DNA of 64,000 nt from Furcasterigmium furcatum. Its lineage: Eukaryota > Ascomycota > Sordariomycetes > Glomerellales > Plectosphaerellaceae. A program made the translations under genes and the position numbers. Of this stretch, positions 46,901 to 57,206 are shown piece after piece (positions within the stretch are counted from its first letter, which is position 1; each line of letters opens with the position of its first letter). The notes under the pieces are model-generated. The model searched no databases and was not told where the DNA came from. It saw only the letters and a list, made by a program, of their open reading frames with translations. The DNA is taken from assembly GCA_001599815.1 (NCBI GenBank), contig BCIA01000004.1:4800082-4864081 (forward strand). The letters run 5' to 3'.

Positions 46901-47166
46901 CAGGCACTTCCCGCACCGATGCGTTCCCGTCTTGGCTAACCTAATACAGCTAGCGTTCCGTTCCCATGCGGACCAGAGCTCTGGAGAGTCCGGTATTTCC
47001 AGCCGGGGACGGCCGGCGCCGTAGAAATGTCCTGATATCGTGGCCTATATAAAGAGAAGAGCGTGTCATGGAGCTTCGGAATTGCTTGTTATTCGCCTAA
47101 TCTCATACAAAACACAAACAGCAGCACCTCTCCAAGTTGCCCGACCATATCTGCAACCTTGCAACC
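43907..47166. other. 3.3-kb stretch without a convincing gene
   Basis: The longest plus-strand frame (about 44028-44759) lacks an ATG at its start, a plausible domain or fungal-like splice neighbours. Other frames overlap each other on both strands. Composition is mixed, without an AT-rich RIP signature. The last about 130 bp hold the SDR promoter. Non-coding RNA or a fast-evolving small gene remains possible. Confidence 0.45.
47046..47054 (+). promoter_or_regulatory. TATA box of the SDR gene
   Basis: TATATAAAG lies 113 bp upstream of the ATG at 47167, in a fitting position for a TATA element with a leader of roughly 80 bases. It is one of few clear TATA boxes in the window and fits an inducible gene. 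Confidence 0.5.
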
Positions 47167-48093
47167 ATGTCTTCGCCGTACAACCGCGTCCTTCTTGTTG
47201 GTGCCACCTCCGGAATAGGGGCAGCTCTGGCGGACAAGTTCATCCTCGAGGGTGCCAAGGTCGTCGCTGTCGGCCGACGTCAGGATCGACTCGATGCTTT
47301 TGTGGAGAAGCATGGCTCTGACAAGGCAAGTGGTGTCAAATACGATATCACGGACAGGGCTGGCCTTGACGCCTTTGTGAACAAGTAAGTCCTCTCCCCG
47401 CCAAGAGAACAGCGGTTATGTGCATTTGGCCTGACTGGATGTTTCGTTCGTTCTCTCTTTGAAGGATCGTCGAGGAATACCCCGATCTAGACTGCGTCTT
47501 CCTCAACTCAGGCATCCAGAGCCAAATCCGTCTGTCGAGGCCCGAGGAGGTCGACCTGGATGCCTTCCACGAGGAGATGAGCACAAACTTCAACAGGCTG
47601 GTGGACCTCTCGGTGAAGTTTCTCCCGCACCTCAAGAAGAAGGAGTTCCCCACCGCGCTCATCGTCACGGGGACTTTGCTTGCCCAGGTCCCCGCCGTGA
47701 CCATGCCGGCCTACTCAGCGTCGAAGGCCGCATTGGCAGCTTATGTCACCTGCCTGCGCCGCCAGAATGAAGGATCCAGCACCAAGATCATAGAGCTGTG
47801 GCCTCCCGTCGTCCAGAGTAAGTGAACCCGGCCGCATGTTTCCCTCGTATGGCGGGCTAACAGCTTCTTCCTCAGCCGAGCTCCACGACTACATGGGCCC
47901 TGAAAAGGGGAGGGCAATGGGAATAACCGTGACGGAGTTCCTGGAAAAGACGTGGCCGCAGGTTGTCTCTGGCACCGATCATATCATCGTCGGCGCCATT
48001 GGGCCGGAAGACGCGTTCCGGGGCGCCATCCAGCAGCGCCGAGCACTGTTTGAGGTCGTGTCTGGCCACCTGCTCGCTCATTTTGAGCTATGA
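47167..48093 (+). CDS. Short-chain dehydrogenase/reductase (DltE-like)
   Basis: NAD(P)-dependent oxidoreductase with a Rossmann fold; substrate unknown. Exons 47167-47384, 47465-47817 and 47876-48093 give 262 residues in phase. The cofactor motif is LLVGATSGIGAALADKF (residues about 9-25), with basic VGRRQDR after strand 2, favouring NADP(H). The active site has VTGTLLAQVPAVTMP and YSASK (catalytic Tyr and Lys). The usual NNAG is replaced by LNSGIQ, seen in the DltE-like subgroup. The C-terminal third is longer than in many fungal SDRs and Glu-rich. Its stop is 65 bp from the stop of the convergent regulator gene. Confidence 0.88.
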
Positions 48094-48158
48094 TGTGTTC
48101 TCTGTGTAAAATTGTATCAATTACTCAACCGCACCTCTGCTGTGGTTCCATCGCCGCT

Positions 48159-49723
48159 TCATGCAGCGATGGCATAGCTTCCGACCATTGCATACACGGT
48201 CCAGTAGTCTAATTCTGGCGTAAGTCTCAACATGCGATGGACATCCTGGGCTATTTTGACGCCATTTTCCGCCATGTGAGCGACGCACTGCAGAATCCAG
48301 TCCCGTAGGTGGGAGTCCCTCGTGAGCTGCGCAGAGGCGTAAAGGGGTGTGAGTGACGTACAGCACTGCAGCTTCTGTAATGGCGACAACGGCAGTGTAT
48401 TGTCTGGTCGAGCTTCCGGCAGCAAGAACTGAGGCACGGCCGCGCAGATCTGTCGTGTCATGTCGTCAATAGTCTTGGACGATGGGCTGTGCAGATCGGC
48501 TTGCTCCTCCGGGTCCAGGCTGCAGATGATGCTACACATCTCCAGCCGCATCATCCGGATGGCGTTAGAAACTTGGGTAGCAAACTGGGTCCGGTAGACA
48601 TCGTAGTAGCGTCCAAAGACGAGAGGGTCGTTTGTTTTCGCGAGCACGCGTTGGGGTTTCCAGAACCGGGTCATATTGCCGGCCAGAAAGGCCAGGTTCT
48701 CGTCCAGTTCCTTTGCCCTCCGAAGGATACCAGCAGTAGAGTCCCTAGAACCTAGCGTTGACGCGGCGCTCCGCATGTCGGCTCGAAGGTTGACGACGTT
48801 GACCACGAGGCCAGTGAGGCTCCATTTCGTATCTCGCACGTAGCAGCTGAGTCCTTGGCGAAGAGTCCCTATAGTGTCCGGGACCGGGACACCTGCGGTC
48901 CCGCAGCTTATGATAACGGCGGTTGCAACCCGATTAGCCAACTGACAGGTGACAGGGCTGGAGAAATCAGCGCTCGCACGGGAGTTGACCATGTCGAGGG
49001 CGCCCTGGGCGTGGCTCATCCAGGCACCGCGATGCGGAGCGCCGCGGTTGGTGATTTTCTCATAGAGGTCAAGCAGAAGGACCGTCTGGAGTATCTCGTC
49101 TGTGCCGGCCGAGAGCTCCGAGCTGCGCAGCGCCAGGCGTAGGCTCCGAATGGCGTCTATATAACGTAGGCTGGCGAGGTGTGTCAGGCCTGGGTAGCCG
49201 AGTTGAAAGGCCATGAGGGCCAGGCTGGCAGCATTGACACTGGCATGCAGGTGTCCGTCCGCCGGGGACTGGACCAGGAGAGAGGCCAGGGAGTCGAAAC
49301 TGCGGGAGAGTTGACCGACGTAGAGGGACAGGAAGGCAATGCGAGACTGGTCCTCCCACGTGAGATGCGAAGGGGCTGTTGTTCTTGGAGCGCGGGCGTG
49401 AGCTTGCCGGGCCAAGGCTTTCTGCGCTGTAGTCAAGGTCTCGTCGTGGAACGCCGTCTCGGTGAGATCGCGGTAGCCGTGGCATGTCAGCTCGGCCCTG
49501 TGGCACTGGCTGCATCCCTTGGCTCGCAGGTCGCACTGCCGGGTTGGGTTGTGATGTTAGCAGGCAACTCTACGAATAGGACCACTCCCCCAATCGACCA
49601 GAGATCAGCCTCGCGATGGCAGTGGAAGTGGAGGATACTCTTCTGAGTCTGCTCCCGACCTACCCGAAGCTTCCGTCTCCTGCATGGGAAACAGGCCCTC
49701 GACGGACGGCCATAATTGACCAT
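48159..49723 (-). CDS. Zn2Cys6 transcription factor, 478 residues
   Basis: Exons 49664-49723 and 48159-49535. The intron is long for this window (128 bp, GTAGGT...CGGCAG) and splits the zinc cluster exactly before its third cysteine: ACFPCRRRKLR joins CDLRAKGCSQCHRAELTCHG. With it the six cysteines are complete. The rest is the fungal-specific (Fungal_trans_2-like) helical domain with SRIAFLSLYVGQ, LSAGTDEILQTVLLLDLYEKI and GALDMVNSRA. The final residues are hydrophobic (YWTVYAMVGSYAIAA). It may regulate the facing SDR gene, as often happens with such pairs; that is inference. Confidence 0.88.
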
Positions 49724-50490
49724 GGCTCGCAGGATGTTGAAGGGCGGAGACGGACAAGAATCGGCTCAATGGCCCTCTCGTGACATTGATAAGGGGTGGA
49801 GGGCAAATGCGTCGGTACCTGACATCCGTGAAGGCGGGAGTGACGGGAGTTGTAGCGAGAGAGAGACAAGTGCATGAGTGGCTGAGCCATGGGACCTCAA
49901 GTCCATTTCAGTGGAGGTCGTGCCAGCTAAAGCAGCGACAATGAGGTGCCTCTGGAACCCGCTTGTCCAGTTCGGAGGGGGCTCCACTTGCACGAGGTAC
50001 CTCAACCCCGGGCTGTCTGGTGTGGGGTTCCAGGTCCTGGGTCGCGCACCACTCGACCTGGCGGCGCCTCTGCCTTCCCCTGTTGCCCTGGTCGCTGCGA
50101 CCTGCCTCCCTCCCTTCCTTATTACTGGACTGGGGGACGAGAGCCTGACCGACCGAGGGCCTCCCGGGCTCTTCTGGTAGTACTTCTCCCTCAGCTGCCC
50201 TCCTCAAGCGCCGGTATATGTTTCGTGCGTGCCACCACCCCCCGCGACGGTTCTAAAAGCGTCACAAGCAAAAACCCAGCCTGGTCCCCCTCCATACCTG
50301 AGCCCGTCGTCCCTGTCCTCTTCCCCTCCATCTCGTCTTCAAGTTCCGTCGTTCGTTTTGTCCTGTACTGTGAATCGTTCCCGCCACGTCCTCTCAGTCA
50401 CCATCTCACCTCCAACTCCTCGCCGGGCCCGTCTTGAGATAAGGCTCTCCCAGCATCGCACACACCCTCGCAACAGCAGCCACCGCCGCC
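49724..50490. promoter_or_regulatory. Divergent promoter region
   Basis: 767 bp between the regulator (-) and the ankyrin gene (+). From about 50170 to 50490 the plus strand is C/T-rich and likely a leader. No gene or RNA recognised. Confidence 0.5.
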
Positions 50491-52787
50491 ATGCCGTCAG
50501 ACTCGGGCGCCAGCTCCCTGGGCCATACCGGCCGACCGTCCATGTGGACTGGTTCCGGGCAGCGCAAACTCTCGCGTCTATATACATATACCCGCCTGTC
50601 ATTTGAGCAGATGCAGCGGGTCTTGTCCGCCGTCGTTTTCGGCGAAGGGGACTGTCCTGGGTACGTTGCCCATTGAGCTTTGAGCTTTGAGCTTGGGGTG
50701 GCCTGGTCAAGATCATCGCTAACATTGCCCGACTCAGCAAGGACTCCATCAACAAGAAGCTCAGCAGCAACTTCGACAAGGAGCCGCGATGGCTTCGCCC
50801 CAAGACCGACACGGACATGGACCGCCGCTTGGAGCAGCTCGCCAATTCGCCCACAAGACGCCGAGCGCCGGACCACCTCTTCAGCAGCGCTCACTCTCGT
50901 GCCGCATCGTCCAGCGTGTCCTCGCATAACACCCTCGACCAGATGATCAAGGATGAGCTCGCTACCACCCCCAACCTCAGCGATTTTCAGACCGGTGACG
51001 GTATGGCTCCGGCATACTGGTCACAACCCTTGATCCCTCTTCCTCCTGTCACAAGTACCCGTGTCGTCTTCGCACCGGCATGGGATACGGCGGAGAACTC
51101 GTCAGCCCCAGTGCCTTTCAACTCCGCCGAGGTGCTGCTGCGCCGAAGCACCATCATGACCAACTCCACCGACATGACTTACACCACCGTACAGCGGGCG
51201 CTCGGCGCCGATTACCCCGAGGGCCTTGTCAAGAAGATCAACAAGCTGATGAAACGATTCACCATTCCCATGGCCACTCACGATGAGAACGAAGACTCCC
51301 CGTACGAGTCACGACCCGGATCCCCGGTCCTCAACGGCCGCGCCTGGAATGGCGATGAGGACGAGGAGCGGCTGCCTGACGATGACAGGCCCCTTCCCGG
51401 AGACTTCCTCCGTCTTGATCTTGAGCTGGCAGCCGAAGGGATCTGCTTGGGCGAGGCTTCGCCAGACCACAGAAGTCGGTCTTGCTACTGCGACGCCAGA
51501 GGCGCGACGACCCAAGACCACTGGGTCTTCGAAGATGGCCCATCTCCCGATGTATTGCCCACTCTGCTCTTCGGCCTCAGTCACGCCCCAGATTCGAGTG
51601 CCCGGGATCCATACGGCAACTCTCTACTTCACCTGCTCGCTGCTCGCGACGTCTCACACCAAGTGCTGGAACGAGCCATCGACGAAGCGACGAACCTTTC
51701 TGCCACCAACAGTGGCGACCAGACCTTTATCCACCTCCTCGGAAGCAACTGGCTCACTGCACCATCATCTCTCGTTCAACTGCTTCATAAACTAGACCGC
51801 GACGGTTTTGACATTTACGCCCGAGACGTCTACGGCAGGAGCGTCTTCCATATTATCGAGGACAAAATCCAGGACAGCCAGCGCCCTTCTGTCGAGAGCA
51901 TTCTTCGCCATTTCCAGCGCGACAAATATTACCTGCGAGACGCCTTTGGCTGCTTCCCAGGACGCAACTTGCAAGCGCCGCCAGTCCTCCGCCTCGATAC
52001 GTCCTTCGTCACGCCGCCACCGCAGTTGGTAGGACAAGCAGCCGAGGACAGTAATTACACTCATCAAGCCAGGCTGTTACAGTTCATTCGCGAATCCCAT
52101 GAGGACCCGACCCGCGAGGACCACAAGGGAAGAAACGCACTCCACTGCCTCGCCGATGTGATCCTGAGCGAAGACACTCTCAAAGCCCAATACGGCAACC
52201 TCACATCCGCCGGCCCCTCGCACTCTCCCGGCAACACCAGCAACAACAACAACAACAACAACCGCAAGCGCAAATTCCGCACACCCTATACGAATAAAGA
52301 GGTCTGCGACTCGTCAAAGAACTGTCTCAACTTCCGCCTCCGACTCGTCAAGGGTCTTCTCCAGGACGGAGTGGACCCGAACCACTATGCCAATGACGGC
52401 ACCACGCCCCTCATGGCATTTATCCTCCGTCTACCAGAAGACGGTGATTACAAGGTGCCCCCCGCCATCATCGAGCAGCTCATTCAGGGCGGCGCCAACG
52501 TCAATGCCCGCAACCGCAAGGGTGAGACGGCGTTACACGTCGCGGCGCGCTCTGGCCGGAAGCTGGCCGTGCGCATGCTCGTTCAAAACGGCGCCAATGT
52601 CTACGCCAGAGACGCTTCGGGCAGGAGTGTTCTTGATGTGCTCGATGCCAAGGTCATGGGCACAAGGAAGGATCAGAAGGCCAACGCTCACTACGAAGCT
52701 TGTCGGGCGTGGCTGTCCGGCAAGGAGGGCATGGCGGTGCAGAACCCGACCATCACTCAAGAATGGGGATGGAAGGAGAGATTATGA
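50491..52787 (+). CDS. Ankyrin-repeat protein, fungal-specific N-terminal region
   Basis: Exons 50491-50660 and 50738-52787 give 739 residues; the 77-bp intron joins FGEGDCPG to KDSINKKLSSNFDKEPRW in phase. The N-terminus (RKLSRLYTYTRLSFEQMQ ... RWLRPKT) looks conserved and DNA-independent; I cannot name the domain. Residues about 80-270 are acidic and disordered. Ankyrin repeats are scattered: DPYGNSLLHLLAARD, RDVYGRSVFHIIEDK, EDHKGRNALHCLADV, NDGTTPLMAF, and the clear pair GGANVNARNRKGETALHVAAR and NGANVYARDASGRSVLDV. An Asn tract and a basic RKRKFR (possible nuclear signal) lie near residue 580. Convergent with the membrane protein at 52978. Confidence 0.82.
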
Positions 52788-52977
52788 GATTGCTTGCGAT
52801 GATCACGAAGACCGGTTCTGCTTTTCGGGCGTTTTGGGTGAGAGGGCAAAAAGCTGATCTTCTTATGAGGCACACGAGGGCGAATGCATATAGATACCCG
52901 GGCAGGTGGCGGCCCAGCAATGATTCTTCGCCTTTCCTTTGGATATCATGGTGTCCTCCAATATTATGTATGTCCTG

Positions 52978-54052
52978 CTACTTATTGTCCATCCTTGATT
53001 GCCTTGTCGCGTTGGACATCCTCGACAGCCTCAACGGCCAATTCACACTCCTCTCCGTCCTTCTGTCCGGCGACGGCGCCCTGCGTGCACCCCCATACAC
53101 CGAGGTGTCCTCCCTCGTCTGTCGGAGCCACGAGTTGAGATCCCCCGCCACGCTGACCGGCTGCTTCCACTCCGTCTGACGGGAGTACACCGAGCTTGCC
53201 GCGATCGACTTGCGCGCCTCCTGCGTCTCCTGCGCAGAGCGGGAACGCTCCTCTTCTTGCCGGCGAGCCTTGGCCCGGCGGTGCCGCACAATGAGCCAGA
53301 AGATAACGATGGTCAAGATTGACGTGCCCGCCACGGCAGCCGTGACCGCCAAGGCCGTCTGCGTCGTCGACAGCGCCGAGCTCTGCGCGTCCGTGACCTG
53401 AACGTTCGCCTCTTCCTGTGTCGCGTCAGTCTCGTACTCAAGGGCAGGGCATGGGAAAGCAGCTCACCCTCACGGCCGTCGCGTCCGCCCTCGCCGCCTG
53501 CACCAGGCTCACGGACCGGTCGATCTCCGCCCTCGCGCTCTCCCTCGCCTCCTGCGCCGCCCTCCGCGCGCTCTCGTCCGCCTGCCGCACCCTCGCGTCC
53601 GCGCTGCGCGACGCCTCACCGATGACACGGTCCGCCGACTCCCTCGCCTGCCGCGCCGCGTCCGTGGCCTCCCGGCTCGCCTGCGCCACGGCCTGCCTGG
53701 CAGACTCGGACGCCTGGCGGATGGACTCCCGCGCCTGCCGAACCTCCTCGGCCGCTGACTGCGACGCCTGTGCGACGGCCTGCTGCGCCGAGCGGGAGGC
53801 CGCGTTGATCGCCTCCTGCGGGTTGTCGTTCTGGCGGACCCGCAGGATGGGTGCCTGCGTGGGGAGGGCCTGGCCCTCGCACACGCAGGGGACGATGTCC
53901 GCCGCTGCCGCCGGGGTCGGGGAGGGCGGTTGTTCCGGCGGCGGCGTGATGGCGCTATCTCGCCCGATGATTGCCCCGTCTGTTGTGTCCTCTGCGAAGG
54001 CGAGGCCCGCCAGCACGCCGAGAAGGCAGGTCGCCAGCGCCGCGCCTCTCAT
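52978..54052 (-). CDS. Type I single-pass membrane protein with Ala-rich helical ectodomain (Mid2-like layout)
   Basis: Exons 53468-54052 and 52978-53415 give 340 residues. Signal peptide at 1-20 (MRGAALATCLLGVLAGLAFA), then a Pro-rich segment with a CVC pair. Residues about 85-195 form a long amphipathic helix made of degenerate repeats (VRQARES, IRQASES, ARQAVAQASRE, ARQARES), recalling 11-residue apolipoprotein/LEA repeats. One membrane helix is at about 216-238 (VAGTSILTIVIFWLIV), stopped by RHRRAKARR. A Ser/Arg-rich cytosolic tail ends in RMDNK. The layout is like fungal wall sensors, but the ectodomain is helical rather than Ser/Thr-rich. Role unknown; a cell-surface spacer or sensor is a guess. 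Confidence 0.75.
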
Positions 54053-55106
54053 TGTTCGTTGATGTCGCGGTTGATACGGAGGAGCGGAGGGGAGTCAATG
54101 TCACGTCCCGATCCAGCGGGGCACCAGTCCTTCCCGAGTAAGCAGAAGAGGCATCCCAGCGCCGCAGGTAGAAGGACGGCGGACGATCATAGAGTGCGAG
54201 GCTCGGGGACCGGGCGTCATTATATCGCTGCGCGGCGGGCGTGGACGGGCCTCAAACGTCGCGGGTCGGAATAGTGGCTTTGTTAATGGCCGGGGTCCGC
54301 GACATTATACTTCGGCCGAAAGCGGCTGCGAGCGCGGGCGACAGGCCAGGGCATCCTGGTCGTGAGCTGTGCATATGACGGGTATCTGGGAGACCGTCGA
54401 TGCCCGGTTTGAAGCTGCTGAGGCTCTGCCTGGGTTTGCAAGTTGGGCATGAGGGTGGCAGAAGCACGGGCGATGTTGGCCGTCTGATGTCCCGATTCGG
54501 CGTGGATCCCCCCTCCTGACATGCGACTCCAGACGGATCAGAAACACCAGGATGACGGATTGGGACGTGGGACTCATGCGTGCTGCTCTCACCTGAGGGG
54601 ATGCCAAGGGCCTTTTGCCAGCAACGGTGTGTCGCGGTCATGGGAGTAGGTCCGGATGGTCGAAGCTCCGGCTCCTTTGATCTCGTCCGGCACGTCAGGA
54701 TCTCAGCCAAGACTCACTTTCTCTGTGTCTCTGTCTCGCGCGCGCGGGGGTCAGGCGGCCACGTGAAAAATCGTACACTGGCATTCTCGGTCTAAGAAGG
54801 TATATAGCTCAAAGTCACCGATGCCATCCTCATGGACCGACCGACCGATCAACCAACCAACCAACCCCTGAGGCCCTCGCCTCATGCGTAACCAAATTCC
54901 GCAACGCCGGTCGTGCATCCGTCTTTGGACCTGGATGGGGCATTCCCTCACAACAGCGTCCTGTTGGTGCCGTCTTGTATTTTGCATTCCGTTCCGTTCG
55001 TCAAGGAACCCCTTGCGCTGCAGCGCCTGCCCGTCTCGCGCTGCTCCGCGGGGCGCCTGGTTGCCGTATTAATCCTGCCAGCTGGCTGGCTCCCGACTTT
55101 CTCCCC
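54053..55106. other. Intergenic, about 1.05 kb
   Basis: Upstream region of the membrane protein gene and 3' flank of ERD2. Contains a CCGA/CCAA microsatellite at 54835-54868. No gene recognised. Confidence 0.5.
54835..54868. repeat. CCGA/CCAA microsatellite
   Basis: Three CCGA units run into four AACC units. Simple tandem repeat with no coding context. Confidence 0.7.
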
Positions 55107-55939
55107 TTACACGGGCAGCTTGAACTTCTTGCCCTTGAGGACCTTGGTGTAGTAGATCCAGAAGAAGTCGCTGTAGAGGACGGTCTGGACGATGCCGGCG
55201 ATGATGGCGATCCAGTCGATCTTGTGCTTGGGCTCCATGATGTAGCGGTAGATCCAGTTGGGGATGTACAGGGCGCGGTAGCTGCCGAGGGCGAAGAGGT
55301 AGTGGGTGGTGATGGTCTCGGCCTCGCCGGTGCGCTGCAGCATGAAGAGCTGGGGCAGGATGGCAACGGACTCGAGCCAGATGGAGAAGGCCCAGAGGAT
55401 CTCGGACACGCTGTAGTAGTAGGGGAAGACGATGGCGAGGACGGCGGCGCCACCGAGGAGGTATTGGACACGGAAGGTGTCAATGTTCGGGTCGTTTGTG
55501 GGCTTGTAGGCTGTCGTCATGAGGTAGATGATGTAGCCCTGCGAACCGATGAACATGATCTTGAATACGAGGTTGTAGAGCGTGTTGGTCGAGAAAAGAT
55601 CTAGACGGTCAGCCGGCGAGCACAGACGCGATGCGAGGAAGCCGTGGGAGACATACCAAGGTATCTGGTAACGTAGACCAGGAAGTACAAAGCTTGCGAC
55701 TTGAAGGAGATGCCCGCACAGCTCTGGTCGATCGATCGCGTTAGAGGGGGGAGCTTCGCCCGGGACCAGCGGGGACACTCACGTTCATCTGCACCATCTT
55801 GTGGAGGAGAATGATGATACTCGCCAGGTGCGAGAAATCCGCTGTCCACCCGTTGTCAGCCCATCGTGCCCTCGCTATCGTCTATCGTCCATTGAAGCTC
55901 GGGAGCTCGCGTACCAAGGATTCGGAAGATGTTCAACAT
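55107..55939 (-). CDS. ERD2: ER lumen protein-retaining receptor (HDEL/KDEL receptor)
   Basis: Seven-helix Golgi-to-ER receptor that retrieves resident ER proteins carrying C-terminal HDEL-like signals. Exons 55915-55939, 55783-55841, 55657-55723 and 55107-55600 give 214 residues, close to the usual 212-220. Family text is intact: MLNIFRILADFSHLASIIIL, SCAGISFKSQALYFLVYVTR, DLFSTNTLYNLVFKI, the helix-rich core with WAFSIWLESVAILPQLFML, and HYLFALGSYRALYIPNWIYR. It ends in KGKKFKLPV, a lysine tail of the kind used for COPI sorting. Three introns of 57-73 bp with GT-AG ends all close in phase. Confidence 0.96.
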
Positions 55940-57206
55940 GATGACGGTTTTGTGCCCGGCGGGCGGTCGTCGACGGAGTGAAAAGAAGCTGTTCTCGAGA
56001 AAAAAGCCGTCAGGCGCGCAGTGGGAATGGTGGTCTCGTCGCGATTCTCGGGTGTCTTCGTCGTTATCGTGCCAGGGAGGCTTGGGGTTGAGAGCTCTTG
56101 GGGATTTACGGCGGAAAGGACACGAACGCGACAGAGAGGAGCTCTTCAGCCACCAAGCTCACAGCCACTGGCCGTGTCCGGATGGTATCTTATCAAAAGC
56201 GGGTCGACTTTCGGCGCATCTGGCCAGTGACGTCTTAGCTCCATTCGAGTGCCACCACTCGCTCAACACACGTGGGAACTTCCTGCTTGATCACTTGAAT
56301 GCACTCGAACAACCAGTCCTGAGTGTCGTTGCAAGACGTCGAGTGGACAATTAAGTCCCAATGGGCCACCAAGGCTTACTGAACACCCCAGGTCTCTCAC
56401 AAGCGTGATTCTGTACGAGCCCTGACGCGACCTCGCGGAGGGACACCTTCCCTTGGGACGATGAACTGACCGACTACGCCAGAGGCCGCGACCCCCTCAC
56501 GTACTTATTTTCCTCGCCGTTGATGAGTGCTTGCTACAGCCTATCTCTCATCACGATCCTGCACACAGCCCCCAAGGGGCCCACATCACATGCATCACGT
56601 CTGCAAGCCCTCGCATGTCGTATGTTGAACCGTCGCCAACACTCCGAAGGCGGGCCATGTTCGGGCCCGTTCCGAACCAAGATCGTCAAATGCCGACGGT
56701 ACGACCACGGGATACCGGCTAATTCAAGGCTTCACACCCATTGAGGATATGTACGCGCATCGGGCAATGTCGCAGACGGTGTCCTGGCTCCTTGGATCGT
56801 GTTCCGTGTGTCATAGGACGGGCCAAGTCCAGTCGTTGGCAATCGCCTTCAACCCGCTCTTCAATGCGCTCTCTTCGTCATCTCTGATGTAATTAAACAT
56901 CGCTTGGGCGATTTTTGCCCGCTTCCAGCCAGGCATCCTTCCTCCGCGGTCATCCTTCGAAATCGGGTGGACGGGGACCAGACTTCCACCTTGGCGGCCG
57001 ACCTCTGCACTACGGACCGGGTCATTGAGCCCCGACATGCCAAATCGGGCGAGACACTCCGAGGGCTCAGGAGAACCCGCTCATCCACGATATACAAAAA
57101 GACCATGGTGAGGATCGTCAAAAGGTCCGCGGCAGGGTCCGGATCTACAAGCTGATCGTCAGTGTCAATCCAATCCATCTCCTGCTGCTGCTGCCTGTAT
57201 ATCACC
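55940..57206. promoter_or_regulatory. Divergent upstream region of ERD2 and the mannanase gene
   Basis: 1.27 kb. Short frames only. The bases just before 57207 form a CTG-rich leader. No carbon-response element could be assigned with confidence. Confidence 0.45.
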
